Numbered from the stretch's first letter, positions 8,444 through 17,689 are shown. The stretch is DNA of 64,000 bases from an uncultured bacterium (GCA_934621605.1 CAKTUZ010000003.1:1-64000); one strand, 5' to 3'. Made by a program: numbers and translations. The notes: a model not told the origin generated them from the sequence alone.

Positions 8444-9772
8444 ATGCTTTTAATCGGTAACGGAAGACTTATTACCCGCGACAACAACGGTTTCTACGAG
8501 AATGGCGCTGTAGCCATCGAAGGAAATATCATTAAAGAAGTGGGCGATTTCGCAGCTCTCAAGGCTAAATATAGCGACGCTCAATTTATTGATGCCAAAG
8601 GCGGCGTTATTATGCCCGGCCTTATCAACGCTCACAATCACATTTACAGCGCTTTTGCCCGTGGCCTTTCTCTTACTAATTACAATCCTAAGAATTTCAA
8701 CGATATTCTCGAGGGAATGTGGTGGAGAATCGACCGCAAGCTTACCTTGGAGAACGATCTTCTTTCCGCTTACGCAGTCTTCACCGATTGCATTAAAAAC
8801 GGCGTCACCACTATTTTTGATCACCATGCCAGCTACGGCGACATTCCTTACAGCCTCGATCAGATCGTCAAACCCGCCAAAGAGTTAGGCGTACGTGCTT
8901 GCGTATGTTACGAAGTATCCGACCGCGATGGTCAGCAGAAAATGGAAGAATCCGTTTTCGAAAATGAGCGCATGATCAACGAAGCCGCCAAAGATGACTC
9001 CGACATGATCCACGCCATGATGGGCTTACACGCCGCTTTCACTTTGAGCGATAAGACCTTAGCTTTCTGCGCCGATCACAAAGGACGCGAAGCTGGTTAC
9101 CACATTCACGTAGCCGAAGGTCCTTCCGACGTTTCCGATTCTTTGCACAAATATGGCAAACGTATCGTCGAGCGCCTCTATGAGCAAAACATTTTAGGCG
9201 AAAAGACTTTAGCTATTCACTGCGTCCACGTCAGCCCCGCCGAAATGCACTTACTTAAAGAGACCAACACTATGGTCGTCCACAACCCCGAATCAAATAT
9301 GGGTAACGCTGTAGGTTGCGGCCCCGTTATCCAGCTCTTCAAAGAAGGACTCACCTTAGGTTTGGGTACCGATGGCTATACCAACGATATGTTGGAAAGC
9401 TACAAAGTGGGCAATATTATCCACAAGCACCACCTTGGCGATCCTACCGTAGCTTGGGGCGAAATTCCCGCTATGCTCTTTGAAAATAACGCCAAAATCG
9501 CGGCCCGCTTCTTCCGCAAACCTTTGGGCGTGCTCAAAGAGGGAGCCTATGCTGACGTAATCGTCACTGACTACGATCCTCTCACCCCCATGAATGGCTC
9601 CAATTGCAATGGCCACATCCTCTTTGGTATGAACGGACGCTCCGTCACTCACACCATTTGTAATGGTAAGGTGCTCATGGCCGACCGCAAGATCTTGGTA
9701 GCCGATGAAGCCGACTTGATGAAGCAGTGCCGCGCCAGCGCCGCCAAGCTTTGGGAAGCCGTCAACGCCTAA
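8444..9772 (+). CDS. ssnA: Amidohydrolase SsnA
   Basis: 442 residues from ATG 8444, which has GGAGAG 6 bases upstream and gives the usual SsnA length; the frame extends to 8396 without a better site. It is an amidohydrolase-superfamily protein of the chlorohydrolase/guanine-deaminase type. The metal-binding H-N-H lies at about 64-66 in PGLINAHNHIYSAFARG, further histidines in HIHVAEG and AIHCVH, and the conserved Asp in LGTDGYTNDM at about 309. In Escherichia coli ssnA neighbours ygfK. In gut anaerobes both belong to the urate/purine degradation gene set, where it is thought to hydrolyse a ring intermediate; the precise substrate is not established by the sequence. It forms an operon with ygfK, 52 bases downstream. 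Confidence 0.93.
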   Translation: MLLIGNGRLITRDNNGFYENGAVAIEGNIIKEVGDFAALKAKYSDAQFIDAKGGVIMPGLINAHNHIYSAFARGLSLTNYNPKNFNDILEGMWWRIDRKLTLENDLLSAYAVFTDCIKNGVTTIFDHHASYGDIPYSLDQIVKPAKELGVRACVCYEVSDRDGQQKMEESVFENERMINEAAKDDSDMIHAMMGLHAAFTLSDKTLAFCADHKGREAGYHIHVAEGPSDVSDSLHKYGKRIVERLYEQNILGEKTLAIHCVHVSPAEMHLLKETNTMVVHNPESNMGNAVGCGPVIQLFKEGLTLGLGTDGYTNDMLESYKVGNIIHKHHLGDPTVAWGEIPAMLFENNAKIAARFFRKPLGVLKEGAYADVIVTDYDPLTPMNGSNCNGHILFGMNGRSVTHTICNGKVLMADRKILVADEADLMKQCRASAAKLWEAVNA

Positions 9773-9824
9773 TTTTACCTAAGTTTTTATCTACTACCTA
9801 CCAATATTTAAGGAGTTTTCTTAC

Positions 9825-12821
9825 ATGTCCGACAGAATGACGCCTTTGGCCTTTGGCCCCTTAATGAACCGCATCCTCAACGAGTATGCACAAAAGGGCA
9901 CCGTCTTCTCCATCAACCACCCCTTTAAGCCCGCTGCCAAAAAGCTGGAAATTTTTGGCGAGTCTTTAGAGACTCCCTTTGGCCCTGCTGCCGGCCCCCA
10001 CACTCAGCTGAGCCAAAATATTATTGCCGCTTACTTCGCTGGCAGCCGCTTCTTCGAGCTTAAAACTGTGCAAACTTTGGACGGCGAAGATTTGCCCGTT
10101 GCCAAGCCTTGTATTGCCGCCAACGACGAGTGCTACAACGTCGAGTGGTCTACCGAACTTCGCGTTCAAGAGGCTTTCGGCGAATATGTCAAAGCTTGGT
10201 GGGCTTTGAAACTTTTAAGCGCTCAATTCGGCTGGGGCGATCCTAACGGCTTCGTCTTTAACATGAGCGTAGGCTACGACTTCAAAGGCATTTGCTCTCC
10301 CAAGATTGACAACTTCATTGAAGGTTTGAAAGACGCTTCTAAAACTGAAGTTTGGCAAGAATGCCGCCAGTGGGCTTTAGATAATTTAGATCGTTTGCCC
10401 AACGTCAGCGCCGAATATGTCGAAAAAATCAATCCTCACATTTGCCGCTCTATTACTCTTTCCACTTTGCACGGCTGCCCGCCCCAAGAGATTGAGCGCA
10501 TTGCTTCTTACCTTATCGAGACCAAAAAGCTCAACACTTTCGTAAAGTGCAATCCTACTTTGCTGGGTTACGAGTTTGCTCGCCGCACTTTGGACAAAAT
10601 GGGCTTCGACTATATAGAATTTGACGATCACCACTTCAAAGCCGACTTACAGTGGAGCGACGCTGTGCCTATGTTCACTCGCTTGCTCAAGTTGGCTGGT
10701 GAAAATGGCGTCAGCTTTGGCTTGAAGCTCACCAACACATTCCCTGTAGATATTGCTCACAAAGAGTTGCCCGGCAACGAAATGTACATGAGCGGCCGTT
10801 CCCTCTATCCTTTAACTATGGAGCTGGCCAAACGCATTAGCCAAACCTTTGATGGCAATATGCGCATTTCTTACTCCGGCGGCGCCGATGCCTTAAACAT
10901 TGTTCCTTTGTTTAAAGCCAATATTTGGCCCATTACTTTGGCTACCACTTTGCTTAAGCCCGGCGGCTATCAGCGTTGCACCCAAATTGCCGAAGAGCTC
11001 GTTAAGGAAGACTACAAACCTTTTGACAGCGTCAAAGTTGGCCTTATCAGCACCATGGCTGAAGATGCTCGCACCAATGCTCGCAATCTCAAAGCCATTA
11101 AGCCTTTGCCTTCTCGCAAAATTGAAGAAAAAGTGCCTCGCTTCCGTTGCTTCATCTCCCCTTGCAGCCACGGTTGCCCCATCCACCAGGACATTCCCGA
11201 ATATATTAGCTTAGTTGGTCAAGGCCGCCACTTGGAAGCTTTGCGCTTAATCACCGCCAAGAATCCTCTGCCTTTCATTACCGGCACTATTTGCCCTCAC
11301 AATTGCCAAACTAAGTGCACTCGCAATTTCTATGAAGATGCCGTACATATTCGCCAAGCCAAATTGCAAGCCGCTCGCGGTGGCTTCGAAGAGCTTTTAG
11401 CCGAAATTAAGGCCGAAACTACTAAGCGCGTCTTAGCTGCCGACGCTACCAAAGTAGCTATCGTCGGTGGCGGCCCTGCCGGTATGGCTGCAGCTTTCTT
11501 GTTGGCTCGCCAGAATTGTCGCGTAACCATTTTCGAGAAGAGCGCCAAGCTCGGCGGTATCGTCTCTTGGGTCATTCCTCAATTCCGTATTTCCGATTGC
11601 GCCATTAAGCGCGACGCCGAACTTTTAGAAGCTATGGGTTGCGAAATTAAGCTTAATAGCGCCGCCCCCGCCTTGGCCGAGCTAAAAAAAGCTGGCTTTA
11701 ACAAAGTGATTTACGCCGTCGGTGCTTACAAGCCCGGACAGCTCCGCTTAGCTAAAGGCGAAGCTATTAACGTAATTGACTTCTTGCGTCAAGCCAAAGC
11801 TGGCGAAGTAGAAGGCTTAGGCGAAGATGTGATCGTCGTCGGCGGCGGCAACACCGCTATGGATGCAGCCCGCGCTGCCAAGAGACTTGACGGCGTTAAG
11901 AACGTCAAGTTGGTCTATCGTCGTACCTGCCGCTACATGCCCGCCGACGAAGAAGAGTTGGCTTTGGCTTTGGAAGATGGCGTAGAATTTGCCGAGTTGT
12001 TGGCTCCCAAGTCTTTGGAAGATGGCAAGCTCATTTGCCGCAAAGTCGTTTTGGGCAAAGCTGACGAATCTGGCCGCCGCGCCCCCGTCGAAACTGAAGA
12101 AGAAGTAGCTTTGCCTTGCAGCGCTTTAATTGCGGCTGTCGGTGAGAAAGTTGAAGGCGAATTCTTCCAGGCTCAGGGCTTAGAGCTCAACGAGCGCGGA
12201 GCTGTAGCTTTACACGAAGACTTGAGCACCGTTTCCGACGCTGACGTTTACGTAATCGGCGACGCCAAGAAGGGCCCCGCCACCGTAGTTGAAGGTATTG
12301 CCGACGCTACCAAAGCCGCTCAAGCTATTGTCGGCGCTTACACTTACGCTATTCCTCAGGCTAGCGAAATTCGCGTTAAAGAGATTTATGCCAAACACGG
12401 CTTAATGATTCCTTACGTTCAAGCTTCCCAGGAAAATCAGCGTTGCTTGTCTTGCAATACCGTGTGCACCAATTGCGTCCAGGCTTGCCCCAACCGCGCT
12501 TATGTGCCCATTGAGATCGAAGGCGAAAAGATGCCCGTCATCCTCCATATCGATCAAATGTGCAACTACTGCGGCAATTGCACGACCTTCTGCCCCTACA
12601 ACAGTGATCCGTTCCGCGAAAAGATCAACCTCTTCGCTACTCTCAAAGAGTTCCAAGAGAGCGACTTGCCCGGTTTCTTCCGTGTAGAAAAGAACGTTTA
12701 TGAAATTCGTTTAGCCGAGCCCGGCAGCGAAAGACATATCGTTTTGGGCCAAGACGAAGTTTGCAAAGACTTCGAGAAGCTCTTAAAGACTTTGGAAGAG
12801 AAATATCTCTGGCTCTTCTAA
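9825..12821 (+). CDS. ygfK: YgfK, putative FAD/Fe-S oxidoreductase (selenate reductase-like subunit)
   Basis: 998 residues, close to E. coli YgfK; AAGGAG sits upstream of ATG 9825. The N-terminal 430 residues form a dihydroorotate-dehydrogenase-like barrel (FGPAAGPHTQLSQNI). A GltD-like module follows. Its Fe-S cysteines are CFISPCSHGC (about 441-452) and CPHNCQTKC (about 488-496). Its dinucleotide folds are VAIVGGGPAGMAAAFLL (about 544) and VIVVGGGNTAMDAA (about 668). The C-terminus carries two ferredoxin-type clusters, CLSCNTVCTNCVQACP (about 874-889) and CNYCGNCTTFCP (about 912-924). It probably passes electrons between NAD(P)H and a purine-type substrate in the anaerobic urate pathway; the 'selenate reductase' label is historical. 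Translationally near, and probably co-transcribed with, ssnA. Confidence 0.93.
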   Translation: MSDRMTPLAFGPLMNRILNEYAQKGTVFSINHPFKPAAKKLEIFGESLETPFGPAAGPHTQLSQNIIAAYFAGSRFFELKTVQTLDGEDLPVAKPCIAANDECYNVEWSTELRVQEAFGEYVKAWWALKLLSAQFGWGDPNGFVFNMSVGYDFKGICSPKIDNFIEGLKDASKTEVWQECRQWALDNLDRLPNVSAEYVEKINPHICRSITLSTLHGCPPQEIERIASYLIETKKLNTFVKCNPTLLGYEFARRTLDKMGFDYIEFDDHHFKADLQWSDAVPMFTRLLKLAGENGVSFGLKLTNTFPVDIAHKELPGNEMYMSGRSLYPLTMELAKRISQTFDGNMRISYSGGADALNIVPLFKANIWPITLATTLLKPGGYQRCTQIAEELVKEDYKPFDSVKVGLISTMAEDARTNARNLKAIKPLPSRKIEEKVPRFRCFISPCSHGCPIHQDIPEYISLVGQGRHLEALRLITAKNPLPFITGTICPHNCQTKCTRNFYEDAVHIRQAKLQAARGGFEELLAEIKAETTKRVLAADATKVAIVGGGPAGMAAAFLLARQNCRVTIFEKSAKLGGIVSWVIPQFRISDCAIKRDAELLEAMGCEIKLNSAAPALAELKKAGFNKVIYAVGAYKPGQLRLAKGEAINVIDFLRQAKAGEVEGLGEDVIVVGGGNTAMDAARAAKRLDGVKNVKLVYRRTCRYMPADEEELALALEDGVEFAELLAPKSLEDGKLICRKVVLGKADESGRRAPVETEEEVALPCSALIAAVGEKVEGEFFQAQGLELNERGAVALHEDLSTVSDADVYVIGDAKKGPATVVEGIADATKAAQAIVGAYTYAIPQASEIRVKEIYAKHGLMIPYVQASQENQRCLSCNTVCTNCVQACPNRAYVPIEIEGEKMPVILHIDQMCNYCGNCTTFCPYNSDPFREKINLFATLKEFQESDLPGFFRVEKNVYEIRLAEPGSERHIVLGQDEVCKDFEKLLKTLEEKYLWLF

Positions 12822-12839
12822 TTAGTTGATATAAAATAT

Positions 12840-12890
12840 TTATCAAGCTCAGTTTGAGGTTATAAACTCAACTGCAGCTTGATAAGTTTT
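12840..12890 (+). terminator. Long hairpin after ygfK
   Basis: TTATCAAGCT (12840-12849) pairs with AGCTTGATAA (12876-12885), with an inner stem CAGTTTGAG/CTCAACTG, then GTTTT. It could be a terminator or an RNA-stabilising hairpin at the end of the ssnA-ygfK transcript. Confidence 0.5.
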
Positions 12891-12903
12891 GACAAAATAT
12901 GGA

Positions 12904-12945
12904 GGCTGTCTAATTTTTCATAAAGATTGGGCAGCCTTTAATTTT
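12904..12945 (+). terminator. Second terminator-like hairpin before amrS
   Basis: GGCTGTC (12904-12910) pairs with GGCAGCC (12930-12936), followed by TTTAATTTT. It lies inside a frame that runs into amrS from 12889. This is one reason for placing the amrS start downstream of it. Confidence 0.55.
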
Positions 12946-12963
12946 ACTTGGGAGGCTTTAAAC

Positions 12964-14019
12964 TTGTTGGATCGAAACAATTCACGTACGCGAAATTCCG
13001 GATATACCCCCAACTGTTGGGAAAAGCACTTAGCTGACGGCCGTTTGCAATGTACACTCTGTCCGCGTGAATGCCAATTGGCTGCCAATCAACACGGTTT
13101 TTGCTATATTCGCCAAAATAACGGTGACCATATCGTCAATACTTCCTTCGGCCTAACTACCGGCGCCGCTATCGATCCTATAGAAAAGAAGCCTCTCTAT
13201 CACTTTATGCCCCAAAGCCGAGCGCTCTCTTTTGGTACTTTGGGATGCAATATGGGCTGCAAGTTTTGCCAAAATTCACATATTACTAAAGATTGCCGCG
13301 ACAAAGAATTAGGCTTGCCTATGCCTCCACAAAAAGTAGGCCTTATCGCTTTGAATTATCAAAGTGATAGCGTAGCTTTCACTTATAACGATCCAATTAT
13401 TTGGGCTGATTATGCTATTGAAAGTGCCAAAGTGTGCCATTCTTTAGGCTTGCGTACCGTAGCGGTAACGGCTGGCTATATCAATCCCAAGCCGCGCATC
13501 GAATTTTTCTCTCATATGGACGCAGCCAATATCGACTTAAAAGCTTTCAATCCCAAATTCTACAAAGACTATTGCCAAGCCGACATTAAGCCAATTCTAG
13601 ATACCATAATTTATGTTAAAGAGCATACTAAATGTTGGCTGGAGCTCACTACTTTAATTATTCCTGGCTTAAATGATTCAGAGCAAGAAATAAAAGATTT
13701 AAGCCAATGGATTTATAAAGAACTGGGCCCAGACGTACCGCTCCACTTGAGCGCTTTCCATCCGGCTCACCTTATGCGTGACAGAGAAAATACTCCACCG
13801 GAAACGTTATTTAAAGCCAGAAAGATAGCTTTAGAAGCTGGCTTACACTACGTCTACACAGGCAACATAGCCGATCCGGCCAGCCAGTCTACCTATTGCA
13901 CAAAATGCGGCCGCTTACTTATTGAGCGCTTGCTCAATTTAATTGAATACAAAGACTTCGACGCCGCCAAAGGCTGCTGCCAAGCTTGCGCCACACCGCT
14001 GCCGGGAGTATTTGCATAA
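12964..14019 (+). CDS. amrS: AmmeMemoRadiSam-system radical SAM enzyme
   Basis: About 351 residues. The TTG at 12964 is chosen because GGGAGG lies 8 bases upstream and the longer frame from 12889 overlaps a terminator hairpin. The radical SAM cluster motif CNMGCKFCQ is at about residues 96-104. It is preceded by the cysteine-rich CTLCPRECQL (about 31) and followed by the family's C-terminal YCTKCGRLL...CCQAC zinc-type cysteines. AmrS is named for its association with AMMECR1- and Memo-domain proteins, neither of which is in this window. The family resembles pyruvate-formate-lyase activases, but the reaction is unknown to me. Its position after ygfK, behind two hairpins, suggests separate transcription. 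Confidence 0.9.
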   Translation: MLDRNNSRTRNSGYTPNCWEKHLADGRLQCTLCPRECQLAANQHGFCYIRQNNGDHIVNTSFGLTTGAAIDPIEKKPLYHFMPQSRALSFGTLGCNMGCKFCQNSHITKDCRDKELGLPMPPQKVGLIALNYQSDSVAFTYNDPIIWADYAIESAKVCHSLGLRTVAVTAGYINPKPRIEFFSHMDAANIDLKAFNPKFYKDYCQADIKPILDTIIYVKEHTKCWLELTTLIIPGLNDSEQEIKDLSQWIYKELGPDVPLHLSAFHPAHLMRDRENTPPETLFKARKIALEAGLHYVYTGNIADPASQSTYCTKCGRLLIERLLNLIEYKDFDAAKGCCQACATPLPGVFA

Positions 14020-14035
14020 AAAGGTATATATAATT

Positions 14036-14510
14036 ATGAAGTTATATCATGGTTCCAATGCTGTAATAGAAGTTCCAGTTCCACACGCAAATACTAATTA
14101 TGGTAGAAAAGATTTTTCATGGGGCTTCTATTGCACTGAGCTTTACTCTCAAGCCAAAGAATGGGCAATGAATAGAGCGGCCAGGTCAGAAGACTGTATA
14201 GCTATTGTAAATATTTACCACTATACGCCCAATACTAACCTTAATATATTGAAATTTTCTACAATCTTATGAATGGCTTAATTTTATGGCTGAATGTCGT
14301 AATGGCGTACAACATGCTTACGATATTGTAGAAGGGCCAGTCGGAGATGATCAGTTTTGGCGATATTTGGGCTATTTAAAAAGCGGTGCTATGACAAAAA
14401 AAGAAGTTCTCGAGCTAGCAAAGAGTAGAGACAAAGTCACCCATCAGATTTGTTTCTGCAACGAAAAAGCTTTAAAATGCTTAAAGTTTATCAATTGTAA
14501 GGAGGTTTAG
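14036..14510 (+). pseudogene. DUF3990-like protein gene with a frameshift
   Basis: The first frame (14036-14272) encodes a start typical of DUF3990 proteins: MKLYHGSN, then DFSWGFYCTELYSQAKEWA and LNILKF, and then stops at TGA. The rest of the family's sequence continues in another frame through 14510: EWLNFMAECRNG, YDIVEGPVGDD and EKALKCLKFI. The switch lies between about 14255 and 14272 and needs a one-base change. Joined, the product is about 157 residues, a normal length for the family. DUF3990 looks like an ADP-ribosyltransferase-type fold (from memory) and may be a toxin-like protein. Either a real inactivating frameshift or a sequencing error. Confidence 0.65.
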
Positions 14511-14517
14511 CTAGTTG

Positions 14518-14925
14518 ATGAAGTTTACTTTCAATATGGAAAGCGATCTCCACTATGTGTGTAGTCTTCTCGTCTATATAGCTCAAGAGACTAACAACTA
14601 TATTTCAGATGTTATTAAGCTTTTTCCCAAAAAAGAACTTACCAAACAGTTACAATTTGCCCATATAAACCATTGCCTAGCTATTGAAGAAGTTGTGGAA
14701 GATGTCATTAGTAAGTTAAGTATTCCCAACGGCAATTTTTATGGTTTGGGCAAAGAGTTCGAGTATGTTACTTTAGGAGACGTTTATAAAGCCTTTGTAA
14801 TATCATATTACCTAAATTACAGACACAAGCTTAATTTGGAATTAGAAGATGCTCTTTATAACGTTCTCTCATCTCCGATTAGTAAAACAGTAGACCAACT
14901 TTCCTTTGGCGACATTAAAAGCTAA
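14518..14925 (+). CDS. Small helical hypothetical protein in the DUF3990 island
   Basis: About 135 residues, with AAGGAGG at 14501-14507; the start may be TTG 14515 or ATG 14518. No signal peptide or membrane helix. Predicted mainly helical from its heptad-like leucines and isoleucines (IAQETNNYISDVIKLF, IEEVVEDVISKL). Proteins next to DUF3990 genes in gut bacteria are often small helical partners such as DUF3791. This could be the partner, or possible antitoxin, of the broken gene before it, but I see no clear family match. The following broken gene starts one base after its stop. Confidence 0.6.
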   Translation: MKFTFNMESDLHYVCSLLVYIAQETNNYISDVIKLFPKKELTKQLQFAHINHCLAIEEVVEDVISKLSIPNGNFYGLGKEFEYVTLGDVYKAFVISYYLNYRHKLNLELEDALYNVLSSPISKTVDQLSFGDIKS

Positions 14926-14926
14926 C

Positions 14927-15295
14927 ATGCATAAACTAAGGTCAATGCTAGCTAAACGTTTGCGATTAAACATCAATGATGAATTTGGTTTGCAAAAATG
15001 TTGGAACCAAGAAATATCTGTTATGTCCAAAAACATGCAAGATACTGTCAATTTTCTCTTAACAAAATGTTCTATTGAGGATTTTTTTTGATTAGGAGAA
15101 GTCTTTGAAGACGTAGCAAAAAAAACAAAAAGCCAAGCTTTTGTTGAATGTTTGCATATGAAACTTGCCACAATTACTGAAGCTGAGTACAATAGCCAAA
15201 TCTCTTCAACGGATTTCAGGCAACTTGGTATTGGTTATGCAGAATATGTTAGGCAGTTGACGGACGATATAACCTGCGCTGACGGACAGCTATAG
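14927..15295 (+). pseudogene. Small gene interrupted by an in-frame TGA
   Basis: From ATG 14927 the frame reads 54 codons to TGA at 15089-15091. It then continues open, in the same frame, for 67 more codons to TAG at 15293. The downstream part has ordinary protein composition (LGEVFEDVAKKTKSQAFVEC, then QLGIGYAEYVRQLTDDI), so both halves are probably one protein of about 122 residues. The residue before LGEVF would be Trp if TGA were TGG. The stop follows eight T residues. No function recognised. It completes a three-gene, AT-rich island with two of its three genes damaged. Confidence 0.5.
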
Positions 15296-15329
15296 GCGAA
15301 ATCGATAAAAAATCACTATCAATGTTGAC

Positions 15330-15375
15330 AAAAGATGCGACTTGGAAATTTTATGACCAAGTCGCGTTTTTCGTT
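15330..15375. terminator. Terminator closing the paralog array (usable in both directions)
   Basis: GCGACTTGG (15337-15345) pairs with CCAAGTCGC (15357-15365). GTTTTTCGTTT follows on the plus strand and ATCTTTTGTC on the minus strand. Confidence 0.7.
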
Positions 15376-15387
15376 TGCAAAATAGAA

Positions 15388-16440
15388 CTAAATTTTGCGC
15401 ACAGCCATTTTCCATACATTGTCTTGCTTATAAAAGCTCAAAAGCACTTGGCCGCTTTTTTTATCGACAAGTTCGGCATAATCACCAATTACGTTTATAT
15501 CGGTTTGCCCTTTGTTAAGCTCTATTTGTCCGTAATTTTTAACAAAGACCTGCCCTCTAGCTTGGCAAAATTCTTGGGCTAATTCTGAATTAGGCTCATT
15601 AAAGGCTTGAGCTATTTGGCTTTTGAGTTTTTGAACTTTGGCAGCATCGAGTTCGGCGCCATCATTCATATTGACAATAAAGAAAGAATAGATGCCTTCT
15701 TTGCATTGATTGTCTAAAAGACTCCACAATTTAGCGTTGCCACTTTTAGCATATTGCAAACCTTCACTAAAGCACTTCTTGACAGCTTCAGTTTCTGCTT
15801 TGGCGTTAAATAAGGCGCACTTGGTTCCGTAGTCGGAAGTTTGCAAATCGAAAGAAGTTTTCGAAGATTGCAAATCGGCAGCCATTTTCCAAAAGCCTCT
15901 TTGCCTATACATAGTTAAAAGCAAGTTCGGATTTTTTTTATTGATAATTTTGGCGGCGCCGCCTTTAATTTCTATGCTAAGGTCAGCTAGTTCAGGATCA
16001 AAAGCAGCATATTCATCTGCTATAGCCTGGCCTTTTTCTTGCCAAAAACTGGTGGCAGTTTTGGAAGTTGGATCTTGCATTTCAACAGCAATTTCAGCAG
16101 CCAATTCTTGATTGTTTTTCTGAGCGGCAATCTTTTTATCGGCTAAACTGGTAGCTCTAGCTAAGAATTTATTAACTGCAACTTGACTTTCATCGGTAAG
16201 ATAAAACCAAGCGCGAGGATCTTTAGCTTTGGCACAGCGGAAAAAGGCTTGCAAATTGGCCTTAACTGCCTCTTTTTCTGTTTGATTGTTATATTCATTG
16301 GTATTAGCAGAAATTGCTGTAGCAGTCGCTGGCTTGGCCACCGGCTCGAAAGAAGCTGAATCGTTATTTTTTACCGCACAAGCGGAAGTTAAGCATAAAG
16401 CCATGGCCAAGCTTAAACTGAGACTAATCTTTTTATTCAT
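15388..16440 (-). CDS. Lipoprotein with two copies of the array's repeated domain
   Basis: 350 residues with a lipoprotein signal (lipobox LTSAC, Cys about 21). It contains two copies of the domain shared by the seven genes at 15.4-20.2 kb. Copy 1 has DPRAWFYLTDESQ, DPTSKTATSFWQEK and RQRGFWKMAA; copy 2 has NAKLWSLLDNQCK, EPNSELAQEFCQAR and KQDNVWKMAV. The final W-K strand followed by a stop is the usual end of the family. The pattern suggests an NTF2-like or DUF4878-like fold, but I infer this only from size and the closing strand. It is the largest and last member of the array in the direction of transcription. Function unknown. Confidence 0.75.
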   Translation of the reverse strand: MNKKISLSLSLAMALCLTSACAVKNNDSASFEPVAKPATATAISANTNEYNNQTEKEAVKANLQAFFRCAKAKDPRAWFYLTDESQVAVNKFLARATSLADKKIAAQKNNQELAAEIAVEMQDPTSKTATSFWQEKGQAIADEYAAFDPELADLSIEIKGGAAKIINKKNPNLLLTMYRQRGFWKMAADLQSSKTSFDLQTSDYGTKCALFNAKAETEAVKKCFSEGLQYAKSGNAKLWSLLDNQCKEGIYSFFIVNMNDGAELDAAKVQKLKSQIAQAFNEPNSELAQEFCQARGQVFVKNYGQIELNKGQTDINVIGDYAELVDKKSGQVLLSFYKQDNVWKMAVRKI

Positions 16441-16480
16441 AGATAAAATTTTCTCTCCATAGTTGGTAAAGCTCTTTTAC

Positions 16481-16536
16481 AAAAAAAAGACTGCCTAAAA
16501 TTGGCCAAAATAAGGCGCTTATATTAGTCAGTCTTG
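16481..16536 (-). terminator. Terminator after the 173-residue lipoprotein gene
   Basis: Minus strand: AAGACTG and CAGTCTT enclose a 35-base loop region with further pairing, followed by a T run of eight bases. Confidence 0.6.
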
Positions 16537-16546
16537 TCGTAAAATA

Positions 16547-17068
16547 TTATTTCTTTTTGGATCCAAAATGGCGTTTGGAAAAGCGCGTAGAGCGACTTTC
16601 TACAGCGGCAACTTTCCAGACTCCGTCTTCTTTGTGAAATTCCATATATTTCATCTTGTCTTCATTGACAACTTCGGCGAAATCGCCTTCAACCTTGATA
16701 GCTGTGCCATGTTTGCCAATTTGCAAATCATAATAGAAGTTGGTTATATCTTTGCCAAAATTAGCTAAACCTTCTTGAGCGGCCTGATCGGAACCGCTAC
16801 TCAATTTTTGCTCGGCTTGAGCAGCTAAAGCTTGCGGATTTTCTTCAGAATGCTGTTGTTGGATTTCGAATTGCACAAAGCTATCGACAATCTGTCGGCG
16901 ACTCTCTTTGGTGAGATGTTGCCATATTTCGGGACTACCGCTGTGACACAACTTTATAAAAGTTTCGTACTCGGTGCTGACTGCCGCAGTGTCTTGACTG
17001 CCGCTACAAGCGGAAAGTAAGCAAGTAACAGCTAGAAAAGCCAGCAAAAGACTAATTTTTTTTAACAT
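16547..17068 (-). CDS. Paralogous lipoprotein of the array
   Basis: 173 residues; lipobox LLSAC with Cys at about 21. The shared domain is seen as SPEIWQHLTKESR, a weaker middle motif (SDQAAQEGLANFG), and the end strand KEDGVWKVAAVES. A short basic tail (RFSKRHFGSKKK) follows. It is the most divergent member in the middle motif, lacking the Trp that others have there. It has its own terminator, so its transcript is probably separate from that of the 350-residue gene downstream. Confidence 0.75.
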   Translation of the reverse strand: MLKKISLLLAFLAVTCLLSACSGSQDTAAVSTEYETFIKLCHSGSPEIWQHLTKESRRQIVDSFVQFEIQQQHSEENPQALAAQAEQKLSSGSDQAAQEGLANFGKDITNFYYDLQIGKHGTAIKVEGDFAEVVNEDKMKYMEFHKEDGVWKVAAVESRSTRFSKRHFGSKKK

Positions 17069-17152
17069 AACTATTATCTACTCCGTTTAAAAGTTCACTT
17101 CAACATATGAGCAAACTTAAATACTTGTTCTTCCCCGCGATTCAGATTTTAG

Positions 17153-17689
17153 TTAAAGTATACCTACACTGCGCAAAGTTTCAAAAATGCCTACTTTCCA
17201 CTGTCCGTCTTCTTTAACCATTTGCATAGGGTCATCACCATCTGGAGGCGTCAAGAAAGCTTTATCTCCTTCAATTTTAGCTTTCCAAGTAGAAGCCGTT
17301 TTGCCATTATCCAAAGTGGCTATATCTTCTTTTAAGCCTTCCCAAAGCATTCTGGCAATTTTACTTTCTGGATCTTCCATTTCGCTGCGGAATTTCTCAA
17401 CTAATTCATCAATATCAATTTGGGCAGCTTCCTCAGCATTATCCTCGGCTATTCCCTCTATATAACCTTGAGCAACTATTTCCAAGGCGATTTTTTGGCC
17501 CTCTTTGGTTAGTAAATTCCAAGCACTAGGATCTCCCTGAGCGCCCAATTTAAGGAATTTATCGAAAGTAGCCAAAGCTTCTTGCTCTTCAGCTTGCCCT
17601 GAAGTTTTGGCATTACAGGCTGAACACAAGAAAATAGCGGCTAAAACAAAAGCTAAGCACAAATTGCGGCATATTTTTTTATATATCAT
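17153..17689 (-). CDS. Paralogous lipoprotein of the array
   Basis: 178 residues; signal peptide with lipobox LCSAC (Cys about 25). Family motifs: DPSAWNLLTKEGQ, DPESKIARMLWEGL and MVKEDGQWKVGIF. Acidic overall (EDNAEEAAQIDIDE). Its start lies just beyond the terminator of the next upstream member. No partner or function can be named from the sequence. Confidence 0.75.
   Translation of the reverse strand: MIYKKICRNLCLAFVLAAIFLCSACNAKTSGQAEEQEALATFDKFLKLGAQGDPSAWNLLTKEGQKIALEIVAQGYIEGIAEDNAEEAAQIDIDELVEKFRSEMEDPESKIARMLWEGLKEDIATLDNGKTASTWKAKIEGDKAFLTPPDGDDPMQMVKEDGQWKVGIFETLRSVGIL

Noticed and set aside
12889..12963. Earlier start for amrS at ATG 12889
   Set aside because: It would run through a terminator hairpin, while TTG 12964 has GGGAGG correctly placed.
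15089..15091. TGA as selenocysteine
   Set aside because: No selenocysteine-type hairpin recognised after it, the context suits Trp, and TGA ends other genes in the window normally.
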